DNA from: Agrobacterium vitis
GTDB taxonomy: Bacteria > Pseudomonadota > Alphaproteobacteria > Rhizobiales > Rhizobiaceae
Reading direction: 5' to 3'
DNA: 64,000 nt
Assembly (NCBI RefSeq): GCF_013337045.2
Contig: NZ_CP118261.1
Location: forward strand, 558,001-622,000
Shown here: piece after piece, positions 45,180-55,864 of the stretch
Position numbering within the stretch: the stretch's first letter is position 1
Layout: the number at the start of each line of letters is the position of its first letter
Notes under the pieces: model-generated
What the model saw: the letters and a program-made list of their open reading frames with translations, nothing else
Told to the model about the DNA's origin: nothing
Databases searched by the model: none
Position numbers and translations under genes: made by a program

Positions 45180-46871
45180 ATGCAGAATGCGAGCCAGCGC
45201 TTTGAGCGCAACAACATTGCCGACATCTATCCGCTTGCCCCGATGCAGGAGGGCATCCTTTTTCATTCGGTGTCTTCCCCCGGCGACGGCCTCTACATGC
45301 CGCAAACGGCGCTGCGCATCACCGGACACGTCGATGCGGACGCTCTGAAGGCGGCGTGGCAAGGCGCAATCGACCGCCATCCGATCCTGCGTTCGGGGTT
45401 CTTCTGGGAGGAGCGCGACGAGCCATTCCAGATCGCCTTCCGCAGCCTTGCGGTGACATTCAATAGGCTCGACTGGACCGGCAGCGATGCTGCTAGTGAG
45501 CGTGAACGGCTGCAAGCGCTGTTTTCCGCCAACAGGGCCGAGCCGTTTGACCTGCGCCGTCCGCCTCTGATCCGGGTCCAATGGATTCGAACCGGACAAG
45601 ACCAGTCGATCATGGTTGTCTGCTACCATCATATCATCCTCGACGGCTGGTCGATCCGTCAATTGCTCGACGAAGTGCTCTCGCTCTACCGACGCGCAAC
45701 AGGCAAGGCCGAGCCAGCCCTTCCGCCCGCCCGCCCTTACGGCGATTACATCGGTTGGCTTAAAAAACGCGAGCGGGCCGTGTCGCTTCGCTTCTTGCAG
45801 GATCGACTTCAGGGTTTTGCGGGCACAACCCGGCTTCTGGCAGGGGAAGCGACAGGCCAGTTCGAGCGGCTCTGCCGGGAAGTCCCAAAGCCACTGCATG
45901 AGGCCGTGCTGGCCTATGGTGCCGCCCATGGGCTGACGCTCAACACACTGCTGCAAGGCGCGTTGAGTTTGCTGATTGCACGCCAGACCGGCAGCCGTGA
46001 TCTGATTTTCGGCACAACGACAGCCGGGCGCCCGGCGACGCTGGAGGGCGCGACGACGATGATCGGCCTCTTCATCAACACGCTGCCCGTGCGTGTCCGC
46101 CTCGATGAGGGCCAATCCGTCTCGGACTGGCTTGCGACCATTCAGAAAGCCCATGCCGAAACGGGCGAGCACGACCATGTACCCCTCGCCGCTATCCAAG
46201 GCCCAGGCGTTTCGCTTTTCGACACGCTGCTCGTTGTTGAGAATTTCCCGGCGCAGGCGAAGCGGACGGATGCGCCTGCACTGCTCAAAACTGAAGGCAT
46301 CGACTTTGACGAGCGAACCCATTTTCCGCTCACGCTCTGGGCAACACCGCACCCGACGGGCCTGACGCTGATGGCCGGTTTCAGCCGCGACATGCTCGCA
46401 TCTGAGACCGCAGCAGATCTGCTTGAACGACTGGTTGATATTATCTCCATCATGATCCGCTCATCCACCACAGATGTGTGCGCAATTCTGGATGAACTGC
46501 CTTCGGCGATGGCGGTCGGCGGTCTCTCTGAAGGCGGTTCTGGGGACAGCACCCATTTGATGCCACTGAAACAGGCAGTATCGGGCATCCCGACATCCGC
46601 AACGCCTTCCGCGACTGAAATCACACTGGCGCAAATCTGGACGGAGGTGCTCAAATGTGGTCCCCTTGATGGGCAGGCTAACTTCTTTGAGCTTGGCGGC
46701 CATTCGCTGCTGGCCGTGCGCGTCGCCAGCCGACTTCGCGGCGCGTTTTGCGTTCCGGTGCCAATGCGCGTCCTGTTTGAGCACCCCGTCCTTGCGGAAC
46801 TTGCGGCCTATATCGACAGCCTTCGCCCGCAGGAATCCCAGACCACAGACCATATCGAGATTGACATATGA
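45180..46871 (+). CDS. Condensation-carrier didomain NRPS protein without adenylation domain (NRPS4)
   Basis: 563 residues from the ATG at 45180, which has GAGG five bases upstream. The condensation domain (about 10-440) opens DIYPLAPMQEGILFHS, the signature of domains that follow an epimerase, and keeps HHIILDGWS. A linker leads to a carrier domain with NFFELGGHSLLAVR. No adenylation domain exists, so the carrier must be loaded in trans, or the protein merely relays or condenses the chain. It follows NRPS3 directly, consistent with accepting the D-configured chain. The thioesterase gene overlaps its end by four bases. Confidence 0.93.
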   Translation: MQNASQRFERNNIADIYPLAPMQEGILFHSVSSPGDGLYMPQTALRITGHVDADALKAAWQGAIDRHPILRSGFFWEERDEPFQIAFRSLAVTFNRLDWTGSDAASERERLQALFSANRAEPFDLRRPPLIRVQWIRTGQDQSIMVVCYHHIILDGWSIRQLLDEVLSLYRRATGKAEPALPPARPYGDYIGWLKKRERAVSLRFLQDRLQGFAGTTRLLAGEATGQFERLCREVPKPLHEAVLAYGAAHGLTLNTLLQGALSLLIARQTGSRDLIFGTTTAGRPATLEGATTMIGLFINTLPVRVRLDEGQSVSDWLATIQKAHAETGEHDHVPLAAIQGPGVSLFDTLLVVENFPAQAKRTDAPALLKTEGIDFDERTHFPLTLWATPHPTGLTLMAGFSRDMLASETAADLLERLVDIISIMIRSSTTDVCAILDELPSAMAVGGLSEGGSGDSTHLMPLKQAVSGIPTSATPSATEITLAQIWTEVLKCGPLDGQANFFELGGHSLLAVRVASRLRGAFCVPVPMRVLFEHPVLAELAAYIDSLRPQESQTTDHIEIDI

Positions 46872-47620
46872 CTATAACGCCATCACGCCCCGTGCTTCTT
46901 TGCCTGCCGCCAGCAGGCACCGGGGCCGGGCTTTTCCGCAACTGGGTACAAACCGCGCCGAGCACGATGACGGTGCATCCGGTCGCACTGCCGGGCCGCG
47001 AAGCGCGCTATAGCGAACCGGCACCGAGGTCAATTGATGCGCTTGCCGATCAGCTGGCCGTTGAGCTTGAGCCATATATCGGCGGGCGGTATGCGATTTT
47101 CGGCTATTCGATGGGTGCTCTCCTCGGCTATGAAATCGCCCGGCGCTTCTTGGGAGCGGGTTTGCGGATGCCGGAAGTGTTTTTCGCGCTCGGCTGCAAT
47201 GCGCCGGACCGTATGGTCTATGAGCGAGAGCCGTTCCACACGATGGAAGCCGCTGCCTTTCGACAAGCGCTCATTGATCTCGGCGGAACAGACGCTGAAA
47301 TCCTCAATAATCCCGACGCCATGGAGCTTTTCGAACCCGTGCTGCGCAATGATTTCAGAATATGCGAGACCTATACCCATGACGCGACGCGCGGCACGCT
47401 CGATTGTCCCGCCCATATTTTCCTCTCTGATGGAGACGCCTTTGTAAACCGGCAGGCCGCCGCAGCCTGGTGTGATTTCGTGACAGGCGGCACGCGCCTG
47501 CATCAGGTCGCGGGCGCGCATATGCTGGAGCGCCCGGTACTTGACACGCTGCCCGCACGACTGGCAACTCTCTGGTTAGAAACTGGGGTTCGGAACTGGC
47601 GAAAATCGCCTAAGGCGTGA
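46868..47620 (+). CDS. Type II thioesterase (editing)
   Basis: 250 residues of the GrsT/SrfAD-like alpha/beta-hydrolase family that clears misloaded carrier domains. LLCLPPAGTGAGLFRNW at the start, the nucleophile elbow FGYSMGALLGYE (Ser81), an aspartate in IFLSDGDAFV and the histidine in AGAHMLERP form the expected triad. The start overlaps the previous stop (ATGA). Since chain release should be reductive, this enzyme is for proofreading and not for final release. Confidence 0.94.
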   Translation: MTITPSRPVLLCLPPAGTGAGLFRNWVQTAPSTMTVHPVALPGREARYSEPAPRSIDALADQLAVELEPYIGGRYAIFGYSMGALLGYEIARRFLGAGLRMPEVFFALGCNAPDRMVYEREPFHTMEAAAFRQALIDLGGTDAEILNNPDAMELFEPVLRNDFRICETYTHDATRGTLDCPAHIFLSDGDAFVNRQAAAAWCDFVTGGTRLHQVAGAHMLERPVLDTLPARLATLWLETGVRNWRKSPKA

Positions 47621-47630
47621 GGGTTAAGCG

Positions 47631-48503
47631 ATGACGGCCGCGATCGACATACCAACATCGGAGGAGGCATTGGTCCGCCGCGCCCTTGATGCGCAGGCCG
47701 CCTATATGCCGGATGTCCGTGCGGATATCGGTCCGGCTGGCGCAGAATGGACGACGACCGAGGCATTCTTTTCCGACGATGCGGCGCTTGGCGAATTTCT
47801 CGCCTTCGAACAATCGCTGAACGAAGGCACCGACATCAAGACGGCTGCGGCGCTGTTGATGACCGACTACGGCTACATTCTGGCCGCCGCTACTGTGCCG
47901 ATCTTCGCTGGTTTTGGCCTCATTCCTAACCTATCACCGGCCTGCGTCGCTCTTTCATTCTACACGACGCAAGAGCAACATGAGGGGGAGACGCACCGGG
48001 TGCGACGCGCCCATGTCCGTTTCCTCGAAGAGACATTCTGGCAGGGCCAATTGGGCGACACCGCTGCCGAAGAACGGTTCCGGGCCGAAATAGAGCGGCA
48101 TTTTCGCCCCGTCATCGACGCGATCCACGCGCGCACGCGCCTTTCTCGCTCGGCGCTCTGGCGGCTCGCCGCTGATGCGATTGCCGGTCGCTTTCTCGAT
48201 TCCGGCCGCCGTTTCGCCAGAGTCGAGGCGGCCAAGGCATCTGCAATGCAGATCCTCAAAGTGCCCGGTTCGCCGCTTGCCAACCGTCAGCTCCACTATT
48301 TCGATCTGAGTGTACTCGACAAAAACCAGCAGGAATTTTCATACACCTTCCGTCAACGCGGCGGCTGCTGTCGATTTTACCTCGTGAAGGGCGGAGAATA
48401 CTGTCCGACCTGCGTCCTGAAGGCACCTGCAGAACGGGACGAAGAGTTGCGCCTGGCCATGCGTCAACATCTCGGCGTCGCTGATGAGAGTCTGTCAGGC
48501 TAA
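47631..48503 (+). CDS. fhuF: FhuF-type ferric siderophore reductase ([2Fe-2S])
   Basis: 290 residues, cytoplasmic. Near the C-terminus Cys246-Cys247-x10-Cys258-x2-Cys261 (GGCCRFYLVKGGEYCPTCVL) is the uncommon cluster-binding pattern of FhuF reductases, which free iron from imported ferric siderophores. The N-terminal 240 residues are less conserved and helical, with YGYILAAATVPIFAGFGLIP typical of the family. It is the last gene of the rightward operon, 10 bp after the thioesterase gene, and a hairpin terminator overlaps its stop codon. Confidence 0.9.
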   Translation: MTAAIDIPTSEEALVRRALDAQAAYMPDVRADIGPAGAEWTTTEAFFSDDAALGEFLAFEQSLNEGTDIKTAAALLMTDYGYILAAATVPIFAGFGLIPNLSPACVALSFYTTQEQHEGETHRVRRAHVRFLEETFWQGQLGDTAAEERFRAEIERHFRPVIDAIHARTRLSRSALWRLAADAIAGRFLDSGRRFARVEAAKASAMQILKVPGSPLANRQLHYFDLSVLDKNQQEFSYTFRQRGGCCRFYLVKGGEYCPTCVLKAPAERDEELRLAMRQHLGVADESLSG

Positions 48504-48535
48504 AATTGAACCTGACTGCCTTATCGATTTTTTTT
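48494..48535 (+). terminator. Rho-independent terminator of the rightward operon
   Basis: GTCAGG (48494-48499) pairs with CCTGAC (48511-48516), with further partial pairing around the AAATT centre. A run of eight T bases follows at 48528-48535. The hairpin begins inside the last codons of the reductase gene. It shares much of its sequence with the terminator at 55660. Confidence 0.7.
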
Positions 48536-48648
48536 AACGATCGGAGTCCCAAACCGGGAAAAGCAATCGTCTACCTCCCGAGCACAATGTGGAGTTGCTC
48601 CTTACGGTGGGCTGAAAAGCCTTGAGTACCGGAGAGTTTGGGGGTTCT

Positions 48649-51042
48649 ATGACGAAGATTTTTTCCACTACACGCGAGGCCCGGGCGAGCCTCAGAGCCG
48701 TCCTTTTAGCAGGATCGGCGCTTGTGATGTTGACACCGCCCGTGCCGGCAATGGTGCGTGAGGCGCAGGCTCAAATGTCGCAGCACGCGATTTCCGTACC
48801 GGCCGGTCCGCTTACGCCGGCGCTCAACAGCCTTGCTGCACAGACGGGCCTCCAGATTCTGTTCGACGCGTCGGTTGCCCAAAACAAATCAACCCGCGGC
48901 GTGAATGGGACGTTGACACCCGAACAGGCCTTGAAGGCCGTGCTTGCAGGGACCGGCGTCGATGCGCGCTTTGCCGGCGAAAACCGCGTCACCTTGCAGA
49001 ATGCGACTTCTGCCTCAGGAAACCCGGAGCAGGACGGGACCCTGCTCGAACCCATCGTGATCTACGGTGCCCGCAATGCGACCACCCTCGGCGGTACGAC
49101 AAGCAGTGTCGCTATTCTCAAGGCCGAAAGCCTGGCGAACAGCCAGATCCGCACCACGCAGGAAACGTTTCGTCGCATGGCGAATACGATGGACAGCGCC
49201 ACAGTCAACGCTGGTTTCGTGATCCGCGGCATGAGTTCCGAGGGTCTGGTATCGTCCGGTGGGCCAGCAGGCTCCATCTATATCGATGGCATCCTTCAGA
49301 CGCGCTACAATGCCCGCTTCGGCGCACGCAATCTCTGGGACGTTGAGCAGGTCGAGGTCTATCGCGGCCCGCAATCGACGCTCTCCGGCCGCGCCGCCAT
49401 GACCGGAGCCGTCTATATCAAATCGAAGGATCCGACCTTCGAGAAAGAAGTCGAGGTTTCCACCACCGTTGGTACCGATAATCTCGTGGGCACCGCCATC
49501 ACGGTCAATACGCCTATCGTCGAGGATCAAGTCGCGCTACGGCTCTCCGGGTCCTATGAACGTTCGAAGGCCCAGCCTAGCTACTCCGATTTCAAGTCAT
49601 ACGACAATTACGACGATTTGATCACCGATATCAGCGGCATAGCGCGCGCCAAGCTGCTGTTGACGCCGTCAGAGCTGCCGGATACCCGCGCAGTGCTCAC
49701 CTATTCCTATTCGAAGGACCGGCCGAACGACGCACTCGTCGGGCTCTATTCGGGACGGGGCGATTTCAATAACGCGCCTGTCACGTACACCGAATATCGC
49801 TGGACCGAGGCCCATAATCTCGGACTTGAGGTCACCCACGACATTTCTGAAACCCTGCGCTTCACATCGCAGACCGGCTATCAATATGGCATCAACAACC
49901 GGCGCTCCATTGATTATGGCACCGAAAATGTCGTCAACGGTATCACCGGCGAAGATGACAACTCCATCCTCACCCAGGAATTCCGCCTGAACTACGAAGG
50001 CGATCGCTGGAAATGGGTGACCGGCATCTATGGCAGCTACGAAAAGTGGGATGGTGCCACGGATATCGTTGCGTTCGATTATTACCAGCAGAATGACACG
50101 CAGCACCGCACAACCGCGAACCTGGCCATCTTCGGTGAAGCGACCTACGAATTTGCGCCGACCTGGTTTGCGACGCTGGGCGGACGCCTGGATTACCTGA
50201 GAGACAAGGACCACCAGCAGAATTATTCCGGTCTGATCGATGACTCCCCTGTCCTGACTGGTGACCCGACGTCCCTCACCGAGTATAATTTCGTTCCTAA
50301 AATCGGCATATCCAAGGAGTTCGGCAGCAACCAGAAGGTGGGGCTCACCTATACTGAAGGCTTCCGCTCGGGTGGGTCCTATCTCGACCGCGTGACGGGT
50401 GAACTCGGCACCTATGATCCCGAATACTCCAAGAACATCGAACTCTCGTACAAGGGAACGCTGCTGGACGACCGCCTGACGTTGAATGCCAATCTGTTCT
50501 ACACCAAGTATTCGGATCAGCAGGTCGAGATCCGGCCTGACCCCTCGATCCCCGGTTATCGCATCATTTCGAACGCCGCCACATCTCGGTCCTGGGGTTT
50601 CGAAATCGAACCGTCCATGCAGGTCACGGACCAGTTAACGACCTTTGCATCGATCGGTTACCTCAACACCAAGTTCATCGACTTCAACCATGCCGCACTC
50701 AGCGAACCGCAGGACGGCAAATCCTTTCCCGAAGCACCGGAATGGAGCCTGGGCTTTGGCGGACGTTACGAGTTCCAAAATGGAGTTTTTGTCGGTGCCG
50801 ATGCCAAATACACGACCAGCTATAATTCGCGCTTCGGTACGAATGGCATGTACAAGATCGATGCGCGCTTCATCGTCAACGCGCAGGTGGGCTTCAAGAA
50901 GAACAACTGGGAAGTGACGCTGTTTTCGGAGAACCTGACGGATGAAAAATACTTCACGTTGATTGATCCGGATTACTCTCTGCCTTACGGCCAGGCTGGC
51001 AAGCGTCGATCATTCGGATTGAACCTCCGGGCGAAGTTCTGA
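48649..51042 (+). CDS. TonB-dependent siderophore receptor with N-terminal signalling (STN) domain
   Basis: 797 residues from the ATG at 48649, with GGGGG upstream; a TTG nine codons earlier is rejected. A signal peptide (basic start, LRAVLLAGSALVML, then about AQAQ) leads to an STN signalling domain (HAISVPAGPLTPALNSLAAQTG to about residue 115), found in receptors that signal through a FecR/FecI pair. Then come a TonB-box-like EPIVIYG, a plug (FVIRGMSSEGL, EVYRGPQSTLSGRAAMTGAV) and a 22-strand-type barrel ending in phenylalanine (NLRAKF). It should import the ferric siderophore made by this island. The ABC importer genes follow within 57 bp, and the sigma/FecR genes lie downstream. Confidence 0.95.
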   Translation: MTKIFSTTREARASLRAVLLAGSALVMLTPPVPAMVREAQAQMSQHAISVPAGPLTPALNSLAAQTGLQILFDASVAQNKSTRGVNGTLTPEQALKAVLAGTGVDARFAGENRVTLQNATSASGNPEQDGTLLEPIVIYGARNATTLGGTTSSVAILKAESLANSQIRTTQETFRRMANTMDSATVNAGFVIRGMSSEGLVSSGGPAGSIYIDGILQTRYNARFGARNLWDVEQVEVYRGPQSTLSGRAAMTGAVYIKSKDPTFEKEVEVSTTVGTDNLVGTAITVNTPIVEDQVALRLSGSYERSKAQPSYSDFKSYDNYDDLITDISGIARAKLLLTPSELPDTRAVLTYSYSKDRPNDALVGLYSGRGDFNNAPVTYTEYRWTEAHNLGLEVTHDISETLRFTSQTGYQYGINNRRSIDYGTENVVNGITGEDDNSILTQEFRLNYEGDRWKWVTGIYGSYEKWDGATDIVAFDYYQQNDTQHRTTANLAIFGEATYEFAPTWFATLGGRLDYLRDKDHQQNYSGLIDDSPVLTGDPTSLTEYNFVPKIGISKEFGSNQKVGLTYTEGFRSGGSYLDRVTGELGTYDPEYSKNIELSYKGTLLDDRLTLNANLFYTKYSDQQVEIRPDPSIPGYRIISNAATSRSWGFEIEPSMQVTDQLTTFASIGYLNTKFIDFNHAALSEPQDGKSFPEAPEWSLGFGGRYEFQNGVFVGADAKYTTSYNSRFGTNGMYKIDARFIVNAQVGFKKNNWEVTLFSENLTDEKYFTLIDPDYSLPYGQAGKRRSFGLNLRAKF

Positions 51043-51098
51043 TTATCTCGGGCTGCGGGGGCATTACCCCGCAGCCGTTTTCGATTTCCGGCGACAAA

Positions 51099-52034
51099 AT
51101 GGTGGCCCTCTTGCGTTTCTGTCTGTTTCTCCTCGCGTTTCTTATGACCGGTTCACTGGCGCAGGCCGCCTGCCAGGGGACCTTTCTGACCGAGGACGTC
51201 TACAATCCGCCCCTCTGCATTCCGGCTGCGCCAAAACGGATCGTCACGCTCGACCCGCTGATCACACTTGGAATGCTGATCGAACTCAAGGCGCCTGTCA
51301 TCGCCACCCCCTATATGGCAATCACGGAAAGCGAAGTGCTCGAGGTGGTCAGGGCCGAAAAAATGGTCGATCTCGGCAATCCCAGGGAGCCAAGCCTGGA
51401 ACGTGTCGCAGCCTTGAAGCCGGATCTTATCATCGGTTCTGCGGAGGCTCATTCAGGCATCTTTGAGCAGGCTGCCAAGATTGCACCAACGGTGCTTTTC
51501 AAGCACATGGACTGGAAGGTCTATCTCCAGCGCCTTTCCGAAGTGACCGGTCGTGAAGGTGTGGCAAGGAGTGCCTTGACGGCCTATAATGACCGTGTCT
51601 CGGCCATTCGTGAACGCGTGAAAGACAAGAAACTCACGGTCTCCACCGTCCGTTTGGCCCCTGATCGGTTTGTCGTGTTTGTCGACGGACCGAACGCCTA
51701 CGCCCCCTTTGCGGTGCTGCATGAAGCAGGCGTGAAGCGCACGGCCTATGAGACCGTGACCGACGGCACGATCGTGAAGCGGCCAGACTGGGAGGAACTG
51801 GCAAATCTTGATGGCGACGTGCTGCTCTATGTTTCCGCCAGCGGTTTCGAAAGCGGGCCGGATGACGCGTTGGAAAAGCAGGTAACGGAAAATCCCCTCT
51901 GGCAATTGCTGCCCGCTGTTCGCGAAGGTCGCGCCCATCGGGTCGATCGCGGCCCCTGGCAGAGCTTCTACGGCATCAGTTCGGCAAACCGTATCCTCGA
52001 CGATGTCGAACGCTTCATCCTGACGGCCCCATGA
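51099..52034 (+). CDS. Periplasmic ferric-siderophore-binding protein (FecB-like)
   Basis: 311 residues with a signal peptide (LLRFCLFLLAFLMTGSLAQA, cleavage likely after AQA). The fold is the two-lobed class III binding protein: PKRIVTLDPLITLGMLIEL, RVAALKPDLIIGSAEAH, AVLHEAGVKRTAYE and a C-terminal helix after GPWQSFYGISSANRILDDV. It would deliver the ferric siderophore from the receptor to the inner-membrane importer. It is coupled by an ATGA overlap to the first permease gene. Confidence 0.93.
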   Translation: MVALLRFCLFLLAFLMTGSLAQAACQGTFLTEDVYNPPLCIPAAPKRIVTLDPLITLGMLIELKAPVIATPYMAITESEVLEVVRAEKMVDLGNPREPSLERVAALKPDLIIGSAEAHSGIFEQAAKIAPTVLFKHMDWKVYLQRLSEVTGREGVARSALTAYNDRVSAIRERVKDKKLTVSTVRLAPDRFVVFVDGPNAYAPFAVLHEAGVKRTAYETVTDGTIVKRPDWEELANLDGDVLLYVSASGFESGPDDALEKQVTENPLWQLLPAVREGRAHRVDRGPWQSFYGISSANRILDDVERFILTAP

Positions 52035-53059
52035 CCGACCGCACGGCTGGCTATATTGCAGAAACCGATGCTGGACGGATGCTTGCGCTTGCCGCATTGC
52101 TCTGTCTGCTCATGCTCGCCACCGTGTTCGCCATCTCGCTGGGCGCGGCGATGATGCCGCCCGCCAAAGTCATCTCTGCACTCTTCGCATCCGAGACGTC
52201 GCGGGATCACCTGATCGTCATGACCATTCGCCTGCCACGTGCCCTTGCGGCATTGCTTGCAGGCAGCGCACTGGCTGTCTCCGGTACCATCATGCAGGCA
52301 GTGACAAACAATCCCCTCGCCTCACCGGACCTGCTGGGCATCAACGCAGGCGCGGCCTTTGCAGTGGTCTCCATCATGGCCATTTTCGGCTCCGGTATCG
52401 GCGACATCTACGTTTGGTTTGCTTTTCTCGGCGCGGCCATCGCGGCGACCATTGTCTATGTGCTGGGCTTGTTGGGAAGGGTGGGGCAATCCCCGCTCAG
52501 GCTCGTGCTGGCGGGCGCCATCGTTGCGACCTTCCTGACCTCTGTGACTACAGTTATGTTGATCTTCGATCAGAGCACTCTTGATGCCGTGCGCCTCTGG
52601 ACCGCAGGCTCTGTCACGGGGCGAAACATCGAGCAAGTCAAGACCGTTGCACCCTATATCATTGCCGGGCTCATCGCTGCCCTGCCCTTTGGCCGTCATC
52701 TGACAACAATCAGCCTTGGCGCGGATACGTCGCGCGCGCTCGGCCAAAACCAAATCCTCTGGCGCGGCCTATCGGTCGCCGTGGTCATTTTGCTTGCCGG
52801 TGGTGCCGTCGCACTTGCCGGACCGATTGGCTTCGTCGGGCTTGTCGTGCCCCATGTGGCCAGGATGTGCATCGGCGTTGACTATCGCTGGATCATTCCT
52901 TTTTCTGCACTTGGCGGTGCCTTGCTGGTGATCGTGGCAGATACGGCCGGACGATTGGTGTTTGGCAGCCAGAGCTTTCCGGTCGGTGTCACCATTGCGT
53001 TGATCGGCGCGCCGTTTTTCCTCTATCTCGCCCGCACACGGCTAAGGGACGGAGCATGA
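52031..53059 (+). CDS. FecCD-type iron-siderophore ABC permease, subunit 1
   Basis: 342 residues with about ten membrane helices. The family motifs are clear: TIRLPRALAALLAGSALAVSGTIMQ, NPLASPDLLGINAGAAFAV, and GPIGFVGLVVPHVARM, the loop that contacts the ATPase. It overlaps both neighbours by four bases and should form a heterodimer with the next permease. Confidence 0.95.
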   Translation: MTDRTAGYIAETDAGRMLALAALLCLLMLATVFAISLGAAMMPPAKVISALFASETSRDHLIVMTIRLPRALAALLAGSALAVSGTIMQAVTNNPLASPDLLGINAGAAFAVVSIMAIFGSGIGDIYVWFAFLGAAIAATIVYVLGLLGRVGQSPLRLVLAGAIVATFLTSVTTVMLIFDQSTLDAVRLWTAGSVTGRNIEQVKTVAPYIIAGLIAALPFGRHLTTISLGADTSRALGQNQILWRGLSVAVVILLAGGAVALAGPIGFVGLVVPHVARMCIGVDYRWIIPFSALGGALLVIVADTAGRLVFGSQSFPVGVTIALIGAPFFLYLARTRLRDGA

Positions 53060-54028
53060 TCCGGCTTGTCTTCGTCCTGATACTTCTGCTCTCAGTTCTC
53101 GTCGCAGCAAGTCTCGCCTTTGGCGACGTGTCCTTGGGTTGGCGTGAACTCTACGACGTGTTGATGGGCACGGGCCGTGCCCAGTTGCAGAGCGAAATGA
53201 TTGTTTGGGATCTGCGCCTTCCGCGCGTTCTTTTGGCGCTCCTCGTTGGCGTAGCACTCGCGCTCGCCGGAACGGTCAGCATTGCCATCATGCGCAATCC
53301 GCTTGCTGATCCGGGCGTTCTGGGCATCAACAGCGGTGCGGCTGCCGCGGCCATGGCTGTCATTGTGTTGATCAATGATCCGCCTGTGGCGCTTCTGCAA
53401 GTGGCGGGCTTTTTGGGTGCCAGCGCCATGGCCCTTGCCGTCTTTGCGCTCGCCTGGCGCAGCGGCACGTCTTCGCTGCGCATCATCCTGATCGGCATCG
53501 GTCTTTCCGCCCTCGCTTCCGCCGGCACCACCTTCCTGTCAGCCTTCGGCGACATTGGCGACGTTCAGCGGGCGCTGGTATGGTTAGCTGGCAGCGTCTA
53601 TGACGCCAACATGGTCAAGGTCCGGTTGCTTGCGCTCTGGCTCATCGTGCCAATCGCACTCACCCTTCTCGCCGCGCGGGAACTCGACCTCATCCGCTTC
53701 GGTGACAATAGTGCAAGGAGCCTCGGCCAGCCCGTCGATCGCATACGGGGCCTGATGATCCTGCTAGTGACCGTACTCTCTGGTGCCGCCATTGCCGTGT
53801 CCGGTCTCATCGGCTTTGTCGGCCTTGTCGCGCCACATATCGCGCGTCGGCTGGCAGGAGTGTCCCACGCTCGGATGCTTCCTGTCGCTGCCCTTGTTGG
53901 TGCCTGTCTGGTTGTCGCCGCAGATCTCATCGGTCGTGTCATCCTGCCTCCGGTGCAGATCCCCGCCGGAATCGTAACCGGGTTCGTGGGTGCTCCCTTC
54001 TTTGGCTATATTCTCTGGAGACGTCGCC

Positions 54029-54039
<11 letters not shown>
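53056..54039 (+). CDS. FecCD-type iron-siderophore ABC permease, subunit 2
   Basis: 327 residues, homologous to the preceding subunit: DLRLPRVLLALLVGVALALAGT, NPLADPGVLGINSGAAAA and GLIGFVGLVAPHIARRL are in the same positions. About nine to ten membrane helices. The start overlaps the previous stop (ATGA), and the ATPase gene begins inside its last codons. Confidence 0.95.
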
Positions 54040-54823
<784 letters not shown>

Positions 54824-55111
54824 AGCAGCCTTCTCTGAGGCCGCAAGGAATGTCACCAAAATATCACACTTCTTGCTATTTTTGATAAGACCCGGTTTGC
54901 TTTGCCACCAGCAGGTGAAGGCGATCAGACGGATTCAGACAAGGAAATCAGACACAAAGATGAGTTTTAAAGTCTTCTTTTATCTCGCCGTAATAGAATG
55001 AAGCCCCATATTTCTAAAGCATTGCACTTGCACGTCTTTTCGGGATTGTCTAGCCATTCCCCATGACGGTTCAGCCGCGTCTATTCTGACCTACCGTCCG
55101 CTGGGAACCAT
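54824..55111. other. Intergenic region between importer and sigma factor genes
   Basis: About 290 bp, AT-rich, no supported gene and no obvious terminator hairpin. It should contain the sigma factor promoter. No TGA-N9-TCA box was found; the nearest match (TGA-N9-TCT around 54961-54975) misses one base. Confidence 0.4.
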
Positions 55112-55660
55112 GTGCAGATGTCGAGATCTTCCTCCTCGTCCCTTGTCTGGGACACCGTTGACAGCAGCGAGTTGCTCAATCGAGCCATGGAAGCACACTA
55201 TGCTGATATCACCAATGCGGTGCGCCGACGGGGACACCCAAGCTCAACGGCCCGCGACGTCGTGCACGATCTTTATGTGAAGCTCGCCGCCAAACCAGAG
55301 GTTCTGCTGAACAAGCGGTCGATCAAGGCCTTTCTCTGCCGCGCCGCCATCAATCTCGGCATTGACCGCCAACGCCGGGAAACGAAGGAAACCCGGCTGT
55401 TCTCAGGATCGGAGCGGGAGGCCCTCTCGGCGCCAAGTACCGGGCACGCGCCGGACCACGGTCTGGAAATAGAAGCGCGGCTTGCAGCCCTTCGCGAAGC
55501 GATTGCGGAACTGCCAGAGAGGCGACGTGTCGTCTTCATTCTTCATCGCCTCCATCATCTGACACCAGACCAGATCAGCACCAGGCTCAACATCTCAAGG
55601 AACATGGTCGACCGGCACCTACGGCGTGCGTTTGCCCATTGCCTTGACCGGATTCTTTAG
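55112..55660 (+). CDS. fecI: ECF sigma factor of the FecI type
   Basis: 182 residues from a GTG at 55112 (GGGA six bases upstream); an ATG two codons later is an alternative. Region 2 spans about residues 22-95 (YADITNAVRRRGHPSSTARDVVHDLYVKL, with KAFLCRAAINLGIDRQRR typical of iron-starvation sigma factors), and region 4 about 125-182 (EAIAELPERRRVVFILHRLHHLTPDQISTRLNISRNMVDRHL). The helix LNISRNMVDRHLRRA should read the -35 box. Likely targets are the receptor gene upstream and itself. It is followed by a strong terminator and then by fecR. Confidence 0.93.
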   Translation: MQMSRSSSSSLVWDTVDSSELLNRAMEAHYADITNAVRRRGHPSSTARDVVHDLYVKLAAKPEVLLNKRSIKAFLCRAAINLGIDRQRRETKETRLFSGSEREALSAPSTGHAPDHGLEIEARLAALREAIAELPERRRVVFILHRLHHLTPDQISTRLNISRNMVDRHLRRAFAHCLDRIL

Positions 55661-55711
55661 AGTCAGTCAGGTTCAAATTGAACCAGACAGACTCTCGTTT
55701 CTTTTGTTTTG
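55660..55711 (+). terminator. Long hairpin terminator after the sigma factor gene
   Basis: Bases 55660-55676 and 55678-55694 form a 17-bp stem around a single A, with only two A-A mismatches (core GGTTCAA-A-TTGAACC). It is followed by a T-rich tail to 55711. It begins at the last base of the sigma stop codon. The core closely matches the terminator at 48494. It separates the sigma gene from fecR. Confidence 0.7.
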
Positions 55712-55864
55712 GTTTGTCTTTTCGGGAAGACCGGTGACCACCTGTCCCTGACAAACTCTTGATCCCCAAAGAATCCCGTATCATGAACGCAGAACGGTCA
55801 CATCCTTGCGATTGGACAGTTGTCAGTGTCCTAAACCGTGGATGTCAAACGTCTACTGTATACT

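Noticed and set aside
48545..48620. FecI-type promoter before the TonB receptor
   Set aside because: GGGAAAA and CGTC are present but only about eight bases apart, too close for a -35/-10 pair; no promoter is claimed.
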